A stretch of 64,000 nucleotides of DNA. It comes from Candidatus Sodalis pierantonius str. SOPE. Lineage in GTDB: Bacteria; Pseudomonadota; Gammaproteobacteria; Enterobacterales; Enterobacteriaceae. Shown here in pieces: positions 1 to 9,735 of the stretch. A program made the position numbers and the translations under genes. Below the pieces are notes generated by a model. It was not told the DNA's origin and did not search any database. It saw only the letters and a list, made by a program, of their open reading frames with translations. The stretch covers positions 2,976,001 through 3,040,000 of the forward strand of contig NZ_CP006568.1 of NCBI RefSeq assembly GCF_000517405.1. Direction: 5' to 3'. How positions within the stretch are numbered: the first letter of the stretch is position 1; each line of letters opens with the position of its first letter.

Positions 1-746
1 TCCACGCGAAAACGGATAATCCGCACCGCCTGGTAACTGCCGCCATAGGTCCAGGCCGGTTCGCACGGCGGCTTGCCGACCCAAATCACCTTATCCATCA
101 GTGGTCCATCGGCCGTAGAAGGATTGGCGGTGCCATCCTTGAACCCCAGCAGGTTGATGGGCGTCTCGCGCCCTTTACTGCGCGCGGCGTGCGAGGAGAT
201 AAACCCTTCCCGCTTCCAGCGTACGCCGAGCAGATCCGGCGTATGTTTGATAATATCCCGCAGCGCGTGGATCACCGTGTCGCTGTTGTTGGCGCAGATC
301 TGCAGCAACAGATCGCCGTGGCACAGCGCGCCGTCAAGCGCGTCATTGGGAAACCGGCGCATCACCTGCAAACGTAGCGGTTTATGTGCCGTCAGGCCAA
401 AGCGCTGATCGAACAACGAATCCCCCACCGAGACCGTCATCGTCAGGTTATCAGGATAAATCGACGCGCCGAGTATGCCGGAATCCATGGGGGGTAATCG
501 TTCATTCACCGCCGGCGCCTGCCCGCCGGTAGTGAGAAACGCGATACGCGCGGTCAGCAGCCGGAACAAGCGCTCGAGATCCTGGCGGTTGTCCGCCAGC
601 ACATCAAAGGCAACCAGCATTATCGCCGCCTGTTGGGGCGTCACGATGTCCGCCTGATGCAGGCCGAAGCACGGCTGCCGTTCCCAACGCTCATCCGGCG
701 ACAGCGTTCCCGGCGGGCTGACTTCTTGCGACTGCGACGCATCAAT
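1..746 (-). pseudogene. efeB: EfeB haem peroxidase / deferrochelatase, lacks its 5' end, cut by window edge
   Basis: The minus-strand frame is open from 746 to the window edge and reads as a Dyp-type haem peroxidase, with PGTLSPDER near its start, LPPMDSGILGAS, FPNDALDGALCHGD, GFKDGTANP and SYQAVRIIRFRV. EfeB is normally exported by the Tat system and serves as the periplasmic partner of EfeO and EfeU in iron uptake. Here an in-frame TAG at 747-749 lies immediately before the homology and no start codon precedes PGTLSPD, so the roughly 35-residue Tat leader is missing. The gene abuts efeO, its usual operon neighbour, which is itself broken. The domain beyond the window cannot be judged. I call it a pseudogene because an unexported EfeB should not function; an unseen alternative start cannot be fully excluded. 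Confidence 0.8.
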
Positions 747-755
747 CTAATTGTC

Positions 756-1895
756 CTAGTCAAGCCCCAACACGCCGCGCAGCTGCGCAAGATCTTCCGC
801 CAGCGTGGTGATCGGCCCCTTCAACGCATTGCGATCGGCTTCGGTCAGTTTTTCATAGGATTCAAAACATTGCGCCGTACGGTATTTTGCCAGCACCGTG
901 TCGACTTTGCTGAAATTGCCGTCAATTTTGCTCAGTAACGGCGCGTTGGCTTTGGTCAACAGCGGGCGCAGCAGATTGACAATTTTTGCGCGCCGTCGAT
1001 ATTGGCCTGGAAGTCCCACAGGTCGGTGCGGCTGTAGCGATCCTCTTCGCCGCTGATTTTGCTCGAAGCCACTTCCTCAATCAAGCCAGCGGCCCCGCCG
1101 ACGACTTTACTGGGCGGGAAGGTCAGTGCGCCGATGCGTTTTTGCAACTCCAGCACATCGCGGTAAAGCTTATCGGCGAAGGGCGTCATCGCGTCGGTGG
1201 TTTTATCAGCGAACAGCGTTTTTTCCAGCCGGTGGAAGCTGGTAAATTTCGGGTCGGCGGCCTTTTTTTCGTAATCATCTTCCCGCGCGTCGATACTCTC
1301 GTCCAGATCGGAGAACAGTTCGGCGATGGGTTCGATGCGCTCATAATGTTGGCGGGTTGGCGCATACAAACGCTGGGCGGTGGCCAAATCGCCGCGGTTA
1401 ATCGCCTCGGTGAAGGCCTTGGTGCCCTTGACCAGTTCCGCGACCTCGCCAATGACGTAGACCTTATAGTCGGCGATGAGGCCCACCAGCGCTATGGCAT
1501 CCGGTTGCGTGCCGCTCTGGCTGCCGTCGACGGTGACCGTCAGCTTACCGCGGGGATTACTTAACAGCCCGCAGGTCATGTCATACTCCCCCGGCTCCAG
1601 GTTGGCGGTCATTTTTTGGGTAAAACCCGGCGCGATATTTTCGCGCTCCTCCACCACCATCACCCCTTTCAATATTTCCCATTCCAGCCCTTTCTGGCTG
1701 GTATTATGGACCACGAAACGGGTTTTTTCCCGCGTTGACGGTCAAGGCCATCGGCTCACATTGTTTATCGTTGACGGTGATCTTGACTTCCGGGATATCC
1801 GCCGCTCGCGCGGGCAGGCTGGCTGTCGTGAATACCGGCAGAGCGAACAGCATCGCCGGCGCCAGGCGACGACCAAAACGTTGTTGGATTGACAT
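756..1895 (-). pseudogene. efeO: EfeO periplasmic iron-binding protein, two frameshifts
   Basis: EfeO is the periplasmic cupredoxin-plus-M75 component of the EfeUOB ferrous iron system. A signal peptide (MSIQQRFGRRLAPAM then a hydrophobic stretch ending ARAAD) is followed by the cupredoxin part (DKQCEPM, EWEILKGVMVVEERE, EYDMTCGLL) and the M75 part (APTRQHYERIEPIAE, SIDAREDDYE, FHRLEK). It ends LAQLRGVLGLD, as intact EfeO does. Three frames must be joined: the first break is at about 1720, where an A run is one base too long after NAGK, and the second at about 990, in another A run after FQANIDGA. The start at 1895 gives the signal peptide; 1916 is an upstream alternative. efeU should lie just upstream but is 10 kb away because a prophage relic is inserted. 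Confidence 0.88.
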
Positions 1896-1988
1896 ATAAT
1901 GTGGGGTGGCAATCATTTCTGGACTCTCAAGGGGAACGATGGATTAGCCGGAATCCCTTTACTGGCGCGGCTTACAGCGATTTTACGG

Positions 1989-2049
1989 ATTCTGGACTAG
2001 TTGCAAAAAAATGAGCGAAAATTGAGTTTTTTGCACTATATTCTGGACT
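1989..2049. repeat. Left-end transposase binding-type repeats of the Mu-like relic
   Basis: ATTCTGGACT occurs at 1989-1998 and again at 2040-2049, both pointing into the element. The first is followed by AGTTGCAA, which is mirrored at the right edge. Repeated end-proximal boxes are the expected binding sites of a MuA-type transposase; the assignment is inferred from position and repetition only. Confidence 0.55.
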
Positions 2050-2148
2050 GGATTGGTCGTAGTTTGAGTATGTTTGAAAGCCGTTTAAACAGTTTTTTAT
2101 TAACGATTTTGTTGATAATTTTATACAATGTATTTATATTTTGTTTAT

Positions 2149-2715
2149 TTAAACGGCCCTTTTGCTATAGCTTGTTAGGATTTCTTCCCCTGCCTCATTG
2201 TTACCATCAAGACCACACTCTCTAGCCTTCCGAGCGTTTAAAACAGCCTCTTCTTGCGTTTGAGGCTGTTTTCCAAGGATTTTCTCTTTCACCACGTGAT
2301 CTAGGCGCAGCAATTCAATATTATTCTCGTCAAGCAGATAGAGAACTGTTTCTACCCCTTTGCGAGCCAGCATGGTTGTCAATTGCTCCCGCTCTTCTTT
2401 AGTTAAAAATGAGAGCATATCTACCAAGCCATCACGATCTTCAGTTTTATTTGGTGTTTTTGGTGTTTTTCCATCTCCAAATTGAAGCCACTCCAGAGTA
2501 ACCCCCTCACATTTTGCGATCCGAGAAAGAAGGTTTTCACGTGGCATTGGTGGATTCGCTTCCCTTTTGTAATAGCTGTTAAGTGTGTTGATGTTTATCC
2601 CCCAAGCTCTGGCAGCCACACTGCGCGAGGGGTATATCCTTGCTAGCTGCGCAATTCTATCGATGACAGGTTCTTTGTCATGTGTTTGAAAAATACCAAG
2701 GCGTTCTTTTCTCAT
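2149..2715 (-). CDS. Phage repressor-like helix-turn-helix protein
   Basis: This protein of about 188 residues is transcribed away from the ner-transposase genes, the arrangement of the Mu c repressor. Residues in the first third (RIAQLARIYPSRSVAARAWG, INTLNSYYKREANPPMPRENLLSRIA) look like an XRE/CI-type DNA-binding domain; the following CEGVTLEWLQFGDG is typical of phage repressors after the helix-turn-helix. The C-terminal third is charged and helical, with no recognisable protease site. I prefer the ATG at 2715 because GGAAAAGAA lies about 7 bases before it; an in-frame ATG at 2751 would add 12 residues. Its presumed operator is the 37-base palindrome at 2775-2811, between it and ner. The gene is AT-rich compared with the surrounding chromosome, and the frame is intact. 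Confidence 0.7.
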   Translation of the reverse strand: MRKERLGIFQTHDKEPVIDRIAQLARIYPSRSVAARAWGININTLNSYYKREANPPMPRENLLSRIAKCEGVTLEWLQFGDGKTPKTPNKTEDRDGLVDMLSFLTKEEREQLTTMLARKGVETVLYLLDENNIELLRLDHVVKEKILGKQPQTQEEAVLNARKARECGLDGNNEAGEEILTSYSKRAV

Positions 2716-2774
2716 GCGGGGTTCTTTTCCATAAAAATACATGTAAAACAATCTGTTATAACAAAAGCACCTAA

Positions 2775-2811
2775 ATAACCAAAAACACCTTGATTTGGTG
2801 TTTTTGGTTAT
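2775..2811. promoter_or_regulatory. Perfect 15-bp inverted repeat, candidate repressor operator
   Basis: ATAACCAAAAACACC and its exact reverse complement are separated by 7 bases, in the divergent gap between the repressor and the ner/transposase genes. GGTGTTTTTGG-like half sites also occur around 2453-2472 inside the repressor gene. Position and symmetry suggest an operator; no U tract follows on either strand, so a terminator is less likely. Confidence 0.55.
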
Positions 2812-2878
2812 GTGAATTTTGTCTGTAGAGATAACCCCTCGGTTATCCCCACGGCTAGCTTTTTAGGATAGATGAATG

Positions 2879-3125
2879 ATGAGTCAAAAAGAAGATCTGT
2901 GTGTCGATTGGCACCCTGAAATCATCAAGGCGGAAATCCATAAGAGGACTATCGCTCCGCGCGCTTTCACCGGAGGCGGGGTACAGCAAAGACTCACTTA
3001 AAACCGTTTTGCGTACACCATGTAGACCGTATCAGCAAATTATTGCTAATGCGCTGGGGGTAGAGCCGGAAGTGATCTGGCCGAGCCGTTACAGAACTGC
3101 AAGCTACATTCGCAAGGTGTCCTGA
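2879..3125 (+). pseudogene. ner: Ner-like transcriptional regulator, one frameshift
   Basis: Mu Ner is a small DNA-binding protein that shuts down early transcription. Here the first frame reads MSQKEDLCVDWHPEIIKAEI then HKRTIA. The next frame, offset by one base, continues LRALSPEAGYSKDSLKTVL and ALGVEPEVIWPSRY, which is the characteristic Ner/Nlp helix-turn-helix ending. The break lies at about 2955-2960. Total length (247 nt, about 82 codons) suits Ner. The stop at 3123-3125 falls just before the transposase start at 3128, as in a compact early operon. Without its first 25 residues the second frame lacks a good start, so I call it broken. Confidence 0.7.
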
Positions 3126-3127
3126 TC

Positions 3128-5170
3128 ATGTTTGTTGTCGCCAAGGAATTAATGGGAGTACCCGGCTTACCCGCGACAACCAAGGGCATTCGCCAGGCAC
3201 TGTGTCGATATTCGGAGGGTGCGCCTGAACTGGTACGCAAACGTCCTGGCACCAAGGCTTTCGAGTACCACATCGATTGTTTGCCGGAATCAACACGCGA
3301 GATCATCAAACAACGGCACTATAAATCCCTGATTGCGCAAGCCCCGGCCCAGCCGGTTGATGAGTCGGTCAAGCGCAGCATCGCCATCAAGTCGCGTGAT
3401 GAGCTGGCGATCATGCGCCAATGTCCCGCCCTACTAGACCGCAAGGTGCAGGCCCTGAACGATCAGCAGAAGCAGATTGCCGATGCACGCATGAGGCTGG
3501 CACAGGAAGTGATCCGGTTACAGCAGGCTGACATGACTCGCATTGCGGCGGTGACCTTTATCGTCGATGAGTCAAAGGCCGGTACATTGCCCGAGGCCCT
3601 GCAGCGCGCCGCCACGTTGGCTAACGCCAAAAAGGGCCGCACCCGGCAAGGGATGGGCAAAAGCAGTCTGCAGGAATGGGTGAGTCTCTATCTCAGCGCT
3701 GAGCGACCCCAGGAGCGCCTGGCGATACTGGCTCCCGGGCAGCCGAAGAAGCAGCGTCCCAAGGATATGACGTGGTTCTACGCCCTGTTCTGGCCGCATT
3801 ATGTCCGGCCCTGTGGCCCGACGGTGCTGGAAGCCTACCGTGCGTTTCAGGCGGACTGGCAGGGCAAATACCATGACCAGCCTGCCATGCTGGCGGCCCT
3901 GCCGACCTACGACAAGGTCAATCGCATGGTCAGGCGGGTTGCACCCAACCGAAGGGTCAAGGGCCGTGTCACCGGCTCGGCGCTTAAGGCGTATCAGGTA
4001 TACCAGCAGCGGGATTGGGCACAGATGCCGGTGAATGGCTGCTGGATAGCCGACGGTAAGTCGCTAAACATGAAAGTGGCGCATCCGATACACGGGCGGC
4101 CCTTTACCCCAGAGCTGACTTTGGTGCTCGACGGGCGTACCCGGTATCTGGTGGGCTGGAGCCTGTCACTGGCGGAAAACGCCATCGCGGTGGCCGATGC
4201 GTGGCGTTATGCCATCCAGCACCACGGCAAGCCGCTGTTTGCCTACTCCGATAACGGCGGTGGTGAGACCAATAAAATGCTGGATGCGGATATCACCTGG
4301 ATTTTTCCCCGGCTGGGCATAGAGCATATTACCGGTATCCCCGGTAATCCGCAGGCGCGGGGCATTATTGAGCGGCTGAACGGGGTGCTCCCACGTCGGC
4401 TGGCACTGCGCTTTCAGACCTATAACGGATTGAGCGCCGACCCTAACGGGGTACGGGTGCAGGGGCAAAAACTACTGAGTCTGTCGAACGCCCTGCGTCA
4501 GGGGAAGGAGCTGAACGCCACGCAGCAAAAGACGCTGGCGATTCTGCCCAGCTGGCGGCAGCTGATAGACGCCATCGAGGAGGAGGTACAACGCTATAAC
4601 CACAGCCACGAGCACAGCGCACTGCCGAAGGTCAACGATAAATCGATGACGCCGGCCGCCTACCGCAAGGCCCTGTTGGCTGAGCAAGGAGACAACATTG
4701 AATACCTGACGCCGGGCGAGTTGCGAGAGATGTTTATGTCAGAAGAGAAACGCGTGGCCCAGCGTGGTTGGGTTGAATTGTTGAATAACCAGTATTTTGC
4801 CAGGGAGCTGATTGAGGTAGACCGCCAGACGGTGCGGGTGGCCTACGATATCCATAATCCCAATGAAGTGATTATTCGCCAGATGGACGGCGCTTATCTC
4901 TGCACCGCGCTGTGGAATGGCAATACCGCTTCGCCGGTGCCGGTCTCCAGAGTGGAAAAAGCCCTGGAGGCGCACGCCAAGCGTCGCATTAAACTGGCTG
5001 AAAATAAAATTCAGGATGCGAAAGACGAATTACGTCCGGTGATTGACGCGCCCAGGGAGAACGATTACAGCCTGCTGCTACCCAAGGTAGCGGCACCTGA
5101 AAAAGAGAAGGTGTATTTATTTGAATCTGAATACGAGCACGATATCAAGCAGGTCGGTAATAACCGATAA
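3128..5170 (+). CDS. Mu-type transposase subunit A (DDE recombinase)
   Basis: The 680-residue protein has the MuA plan: an N-terminal winged-helix domain (MFVVAKELMGVPGLPATTKG, typical MuA N-terminus), helical DNA-binding domains, then an rve-type catalytic core with the acid triad at about D309 (CWIADGKS), D375 (YSDNGGGE) and E415 (GIIERLNGV), and a C-terminal beta barrel (NNQYFARELIEVDRQTVRVAYDI). It binds the phage end repeats and performs strand transfer. It is 12 bp upstream of the ATPase partner TnpB. The reading frame and triad are intact although its phage is a relic, so end sites at 1989 and 12007 could in principle still be recognised. Confidence 0.9.
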   Translation: MFVVAKELMGVPGLPATTKGIRQALCRYSEGAPELVRKRPGTKAFEYHIDCLPESTREIIKQRHYKSLIAQAPAQPVDESVKRSIAIKSRDELAIMRQCPALLDRKVQALNDQQKQIADARMRLAQEVIRLQQADMTRIAAVTFIVDESKAGTLPEALQRAATLANAKKGRTRQGMGKSSLQEWVSLYLSAERPQERLAILAPGQPKKQRPKDMTWFYALFWPHYVRPCGPTVLEAYRAFQADWQGKYHDQPAMLAALPTYDKVNRMVRRVAPNRRVKGRVTGSALKAYQVYQQRDWAQMPVNGCWIADGKSLNMKVAHPIHGRPFTPELTLVLDGRTRYLVGWSLSLAENAIAVADAWRYAIQHHGKPLFAYSDNGGGETNKMLDADITWIFPRLGIEHITGIPGNPQARGIIERLNGVLPRRLALRFQTYNGLSADPNGVRVQGQKLLSLSNALRQGKELNATQQKTLAILPSWRQLIDAIEEEVQRYNHSHEHSALPKVNDKSMTPAAYRKALLAEQGDNIEYLTPGELREMFMSEEKRVAQRGWVELLNNQYFARELIEVDRQTVRVAYDIHNPNEVIIRQMDGAYLCTALWNGNTASPVPVSRVEKALEAHAKRRIKLAENKIQDAKDELRPVIDAPRENDYSLLLPKVAAPEKEKVYLFESEYEHDIKQVGNNR

Positions 5171-5181
5171 GGATATATTGT

Positions 5182-6111
5182 ATGACAACGCGAGAACGTA
5201 TTTTCCAGCTGATGGAACGGTCAGGCTACACCCAGCGCAAGGTGGCCGATAAAACCGGATTAAGCGGCACAACCATTTCACAATATTTAAAGGGGGTTTA
5301 CAATGGCAATATTGATAACGTCGAAGGCACACTGCGGGATTTTCTTGACCGCGAGACAGAGCGCGCTCACCGGCGGGACATCAAGGTGAATTTTGTGCCG
5401 ACCCATCTGGCCAGGGTGGCGCTGGACCTGATTAGTGCCACGCACGACTTCGGCGATATCGGCGTGATATACGGCCCGGCCGGCATGGGGAAAAGCATGG
5501 TGCTGAAGGAGTATGTGCGCGCCAACAGCGCCAATAAAGGCGTCATCCTGATTGAAGCCGACCCCGGCTATACCGCCAAGGTGTTATTGCAGGCGTTGTG
5601 CGCCCGGCTGGGTCTGCGCAAAACTGGCAATATCCATGAGCTGGTCGAGGAATGTGTGCAGGGGCTGCGCGACAAGCACTGGCTGGTCCTGGTTGATGAG
5701 GCCGAGCTGCTGCCCTACAGGGCGCTTGAGGTCTTGCGCCGCATTCACGACCGTTCCGGGGTGGCCATTGTCCTGGCGGGGATGCCACGCCTGCTGCTCA
5801 ATCTGAAAGGCTCACGCGGGGAATACGCCCAGCTCTATAGCCGGGTGGGCATGGCGTTAGACCTGGAGTCTCGCAGGCAAGAGAGCGAAACCGAGGATTT
5901 TAGTGCCATTCTGGGCAGTCTGTTATCGAACGGTGAGGCCACGGGCGAGCCGCTTGCGCCGGAAATTGCCGCCGCCTTTCGCAAGCATTCTCGGGGCAAT
6001 TATCGCCGCCTGTTTAAACTGGCGCGCGGGGTGGCCCGGACAAGCGTTATCGGCAATCAGGGGATGTCCGTGACGTTAATCGACCGCTATGCAGAAATGC
6101 TAATTCATTGA
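5182..6111 (+). CDS. Mu-type transposase subunit B, AAA ATPase target selector
   Basis: The 309-residue protein starts with a helix-turn-helix (YTQRKVADKTGLSGTTISQYL, about residues 14-34). An AAA domain follows, with Walker A GPAGMGKS and Walker B WLVLVDEAELL, and a C-terminal helical domain (FRKHSRGNYRRLFKLARG). MuB-type proteins bind target DNA as ATP-dependent filaments and deliver it to the transposase. Length and layout are those of MuB (about 310 residues). It follows transposase A by 11 bp, and its stop overlaps the next small gene's leader by a few bases. No lesion is seen. Confidence 0.88.
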   Translation: MTTRERIFQLMERSGYTQRKVADKTGLSGTTISQYLKGVYNGNIDNVEGTLRDFLDRETERAHRRDIKVNFVPTHLARVALDLISATHDFGDIGVIYGPAGMGKSMVLKEYVRANSANKGVILIEADPGYTAKVLLQALCARLGLRKTGNIHELVEECVQGLRDKHWLVLVDEAELLPYRALEVLRRIHDRSGVAIVLAGMPRLLLNLKGSRGEYAQLYSRVGMALDLESRRQESETEDFSAILGSLLSNGEATGEPLAPEIAAAFRKHSRGNYRRLFKLARGVARTSVIGNQGMSVTLIDRYAEMLIH

Positions 6112-6122
6112 AGGAGGAAAGC

Positions 6123-6383
6123 ATGTCAGTCCATCATAAAGCGGCATCGACCAACACTCATCTTATCGCCGCGATGACGCAGGCAGGAGCCGTTATTCAT
6201 TATTTGACGATAAGAGGCGTGAGTGTAAAAAGCGTGATATTGCATAATTGCAAACTCGTTATCCGTATTGAACACCATCCGCTCTGTGAGCAGTTATTAA
6301 AACAGGGGCAGGCGGATTATATCACCGTGGGCAAAAACGCACAGGGTGGTTTTAAGCAAGGGGCATTCATGAAAGGTGGGTGA
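6123..6383 (+). CDS. Small phage early-region protein of unknown function
   Basis: The 86-residue protein has a strong ribosome site (AGGAGGAAA) seven bases before the ATG at 6123, which is why I choose this start over the upstream one. It lies directly after transposase B in the early region, where Mu-like phages keep small accessory genes. The sequence (SVHHKAASTNTHLIAAMTQ, LTIRGVSVKSVILHNCKLVI, GGFKQGAFMKGG) gives me no family assignment, although a short beta-hairpin core with basic ends is plausible. No lesion is seen. Confidence 0.6.
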   Translation: MSVHHKAASTNTHLIAAMTQAGAVIHYLTIRGVSVKSVILHNCKLVIRIEHHPLCEQLLKQGQADYITVGKNAQGGFKQGAFMKGG

Positions 6384-6420
6384 AAGGTGATTTGGTCAAC
6401 GTCATTACATTGAGGCTATC

Positions 6421-6612
6421 ATGCCAATTAAAATAACAGTGACTCTTCTAGATGATGAAAAAGGCACTCATGCGAATGTCCGTGCTAAACAAAAAAAGGT
6501 TACACCACATGAAGATAAATGTGCACGCCTATTACTTAAACTGATAGAGATGTCAGGGCGGGATCTAACTATTTTTGTATGGTTGTTTTGGGCAAAAAAC
6601 AGGCTTTGTTGA
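6421..6612 (+). pseudogene. Phage early gene truncated by IS903 insertion
   Basis: The frame begins MPIKITVTLLDDEKGTHANV and is cut at 6602 by the IS903-type inverted repeat; the last residues and stop come from the IS. About 60 native residues remain. Product unknown. It continues the early phage gene row after the small protein at 6123. Confidence 0.5.
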
Positions 6613-7581
6613 ATAAATCGAACTTTTAGGTGACTGGCGGCTCTGATCACTACATTCGTTTCAACATCAGGTCCCCATGGCAAAGCAAAAGTTTAAAATC
6701 ACCAACTGGCCCGCATATAACAATGCGCTCAGGCAGCGGGGGGACCTGACAGTATGGCTTGATGAGTCAGCCATTGCTGCATGGACTGAGAGTACACCAC
6801 CTGAACATCGTGGCCGGCCGCTTCACTACACCGATATGGCCATTACCACGGTTCTGATGATAAAGCGCGTGTTTAACCTTTCGCTTCGGGCGTTACAGGG
6901 TTTCGTTGACTCGATTTTTAAACTGATGGGGCTGTCGCTGCGCTGCCCAGATTACTCTCTGGTCAGCCGGCGAGCAAAAACCGTCGACATCAGCATAAAA
7001 ACGCCAACCCGCGGCGAAATCTCACACCTGGTCATCGATGGCACCGGCCTGAAAATCTTCGGCGAAGGCGAATGGAAAGTCAGACAGCATGGGGCTGAGA
7101 GGCGCAGAGTATGGCGCAAGCTTCATCTGGCAGTAGATAGCGCGACACATGAAATTATCTGTGCCGATTTATCGCTAAGCGGTACGACAGATGCGCAGGC
7201 GCTGCCCGGGCTGATTAACCAAACCCACCGGAAAATCAGGGAAGCGTCGGCTGACAGTGCTTACGATACGCGTTACTGTCATGATGCTCTGCTGAGGAAA
7301 AAAATAAAGCCGCTTATCCCACCGCGAAGTGGTGCGCAATATTGGCCAGCTCGATACCATGAGCGTAACCATGCGGTGGCAAATCAGCATCTGAGCGGCA
7401 ATAACGATACCTGGAAAAAGAAAGTAGGTTATCACCGGCGTTCACTGGCTGAAACGGCCATGTTCCGGTTTAAAACACTTCTGGGTGGTCATCTGAGTCT
7501 GCATGGCTATGACGCGCAGGTAGGTGAGGCAATGGCAATGGTTAAAGCACTTAACCGGATCACACTGTTAGGAATGCCAAA

Positions 7582-8905
7582 GACCCTGTACACGATTCTG
7601 TGTAAATGCCTTTTCTCAGAAGTGACCGTCCAGGCGGTCACCGAACTCGATAATAAAGCGACTCATTGCCATGCGCCAGTCCCTCAAAGGCATTGTCCAT
7701 TTCTGTGAGGCCGCCTGTATCGCCAGCCACACCACCTTTTTCACTGCGTCGTCGGTCGGGAACACCTTGCGTTTTTTGATGGCATGCCGGATCACGCTGT
7801 TTAACGACTCGATGGCGTTGGTCGTGTAGATCACCTTGCGGATGTCCGTTGGGTAGGCAAAGAACGTGGCCAGATTGGCCCAGTTTGCCTGCCAGCTTCG
7901 ACTTATTTGCGGGTAGCGGATGTCCCAGGCACTGGAGAACGCTTCCAGCGCCTGCAAGCCGGCTTCTTCTGTAGGGGCCTGATAGATAGATAGATAGCTT
8001 TCAGGTCGCGGGTGACGGCCTTGTAGTCCTTCCAGGAGACGAACCGCAGGCTGTTGCGCACCATATGCACGATACACAGCTGGAGCCGCGCCTCCGGATA
8101 CACCGCGTTAATAGCGTCAGGGAAACCTTTCAGCCCGTCTACGCAGGCGATAAGGATATCGTTCAGGCCGCGGTTTTTCAGCTCTGTCAGCACGTTCAGC
8201 CAGAACTTTGCGCCTTCATTTTCGGCCAGCCACATACCTAGCAACTCTTTCTGGCCTTCGATGTTGATGCCCAGCGCCAGGAACACAGATTTGTTGATGA
8301 TGCGGCTGTCCTGCCGGACTTTTAGAACGATACAGTCAAGATAAACAATGGGATAGACTGCATCCAGAGGCCGGTTTTGCCATTCAACAACCTGCTCCAT
8401 GACCGCATCGGTGACCTTTGAGACCAGCGCCGGCGAGACATCGGCGTCATACAGCTCTTTGAACGCGGCGGCGATCTCGCGGGTGGTCATCCCTTTGGCG
8501 TACAACGATAAAATCTGGTTATCCATCCCGGTAATCCGGGTCTGGTTCTTCTTTCACCAGTTGCGGTTCAAAGGAACCGTAACGATCGCGCGGAGTACGC
8601 AGCGCCAGCGGGCCATCGCCAGTGGTAACGGTTTTTGTGGAATAGCCGTTGCGGGCGTTGGTCCCCGGTTTAGGCTGATTTTTATCGTAGCCGAGGTGAT
8701 GGGTCATTTCGGCATTGAGAGCTGCTTCGACGCTGATTTTTTTCAGCAGCCGATCGAAGTGACTGAGATCTTCAGGGGTTTTGAGATTTTTGGCCAGTTC
8801 GTTAGCCAGAGCCTGCAACTGTTTTTCGTCCATAAATTAACCTGTTTTTGATGTTGGATTGAACATATCAAAATCAGGCAAATACACAAATTTCTAAACA
8901 GGCTC
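7582..8905 (-). mobile_element. IS256-family copy A, inserted in the IS903 transposase
   Basis: The ends are GACCCTGTACAC... at 7582 and ...TAAACAGGCTC at 8905, the same ends as the other three copies in this window. It is flanked by a perfect 9-bp target duplication AATGCCAAA, which suits the 8-9 bp made by this family. At 1,324 bp it is 9 bp longer than the 1,315-bp norm, explained exactly by an 8-bp and a 1-bp insertion in its transposase. Confidence 0.93.
7616..8833 (-). pseudogene. IS256 transposase copy A, two frameshifts
   Basis: Compared with the 402-residue copy at 54593-55801, this copy has one extra T in a T/C run at about 8551 (KKNQTR region) and an extra GATAGATA at about 7985-7992 in front of KAIYQAP. 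Both shift the frame. The family motifs survive in pieces: YLDCIVLKV, CVDGLKGFPDAI and TTNAIESLNSVI, which bear the three acidic residues. It is inactive unless complemented by another copy. Confidence 0.9.
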
Positions 8906-8925
8906 AATGCCAAACAGCGTCCGCA

Positions 8926-9735
8926 TCATGTAACAATCGCCCTGATAGGGAGGAAGTCGTCACAAATTTCGGATTTATTCAACAAAGCGTCTATTTTTCC
9001 TGTGCTGGCTACTCCTTGCTCTTTGCGTAGTGATTCGCTTTTAAGTTCCAGTCTATAGCTGGGGTGTACTAACCGATCGAGTAACGCGTCAGCTGTCGTG
9101 GGGTTTTCTATCAGTCCATACCATTTTTTCACCGGCAGTTGACTGATCAGGATGCTGCTGCTTTTGTCGTAACGATCTTCCATCACCTCCAACAGCATCG
9201 TTGCCTGCATCGGACTTATTGATTCTAGGCCCACGTCGTCCAAGATCAGTAACTCTATTTTTTCTAACTGCTTAAGCTGTTTTAGATAGGTCCCGTCTAC
9301 CTGACACTGGTGAAGATGGGCCAGCAACCGACCCACTCGCCAGTAACGCACGCTATATTGCTGCCGGCATGTCTGCTCACCAAGCGCACAACTGAGCCAG
9401 GTTTTGCCCGTACCTGTCGGCCCCGTGATGAGTATGCTTTTCTGATATTTCAGATATTGTCCCCCTAGCAGATCTCGCATCTGTTCCGGTGTCACTCCTC
9501 GGCTAGGGATATAACGGATATCTTCCGGTTTTGCCTGCAAGCGCATTTGCGATTGCCGTCGCATACGGCATATTTGGTTGTTTTTTCTATGCAAATTTTC
9601 CGCTTCTACCATCAGCGACAACCGCTCCTCGAACCTCAGCTCCCCATAACTCCCCGGGAGTTCGCGTTGCGTCTCCAACGCCTGGACCATTGCCGACAAC
9701 TTCAGCTCTCGCAGAGCCATTAACAGTGTATCCAT
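8926..9735 (-). CDS. istB: IstB-like ATPase of IS21 copy 1, C-terminus replaced
   Basis: IstB helps the IS21 transposase choose targets. The frame starts MDTLLMALRELKLSAMVQ and has Walker A GPTGTGKTW, Walker B LLILDDVGLE and the conserved SQLPVKKWY stretch. The native end ...ASTGKID is reached at 8990, where an IS903 end begins, so 21 foreign residues (ALLNKSEICDD...) are appended before a stop at 8926. The ATPase core is complete. The partner istA is frameshifted, so this copy is probably not autonomous. Confidence 0.85.
   Translation of the reverse strand: MDTLLMALRELKLSAMVQALETQRELPGSYGELRFEERLSLMVEAENLHRKNNQICRMRRQSQMRLQAKPEDIRYIPSRGVTPEQMRDLLGGQYLKYQKSILITGPTGTGKTWLSCALGEQTCRQQYSVRYWRVGRLLAHLHQCQVDGTYLKQLKQLEKIELLILDDVGLESISPMQATMLLEVMEDRYDKSSSILISQLPVKKWYGLIENPTTADALLDRLVHPSYRLELKSESLRKEQGVASTGKIDALLNKSEICDDFLPIRAIVT

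Larger units (their letters stand above)
6677..8935 (+). pseudogene. IS903-type transposase interrupted by IS256
   Basis: The reading frame (MAKQKFKITNWPAYN onward, with DE-type motifs HLVIDGTGLK, SADSAYDTRYCHD and RRSLAETAMFR) is identical in plan to the intact 307-residue copy at 27513-28436. After LLGMP it runs into IS256 at 7582; the missing last residues (NSVRIM) resume at 8914-8935 behind the inserted IS. The 9-base AATGCCAAA is present on both sides of the insertion (7573-7581 and 8906-8914), so excision of the IS256 would restore the gene. Confidence 0.9.
6602..8989 (+). mobile_element. IS903-type (IS5 family) element, split by IS256
   Basis: The left inverted repeat GGCTTTGTTGAATAAATC is at 6602-6619 and the right end (GATTTATTCAACAAAGCG) reaches 8989. 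An IS256 copy occupies 7582-8905; without it the element is about 1,055 bp, the IS903 length. The flanks (phage DNA on the left, the IS21 istB end on the right) show no shared 9-bp duplication, so one side was probably rearranged after insertion. Confidence 0.85.

Noticed and set aside
2001..2225. 74-codon frame at the left end of the Mu-like relic
   Set aside because: It overlaps the transposase end sites and the 3' end of the repressor gene; hydrophobic content reflects AT-richness only.
8399..8851. Plus-strand frames antisense to the IS256 transposases (also near 19300, 29700, 54600)
   Set aside because: The same shadow frame recurs at every IS256 copy because the real gene is on the other strand.
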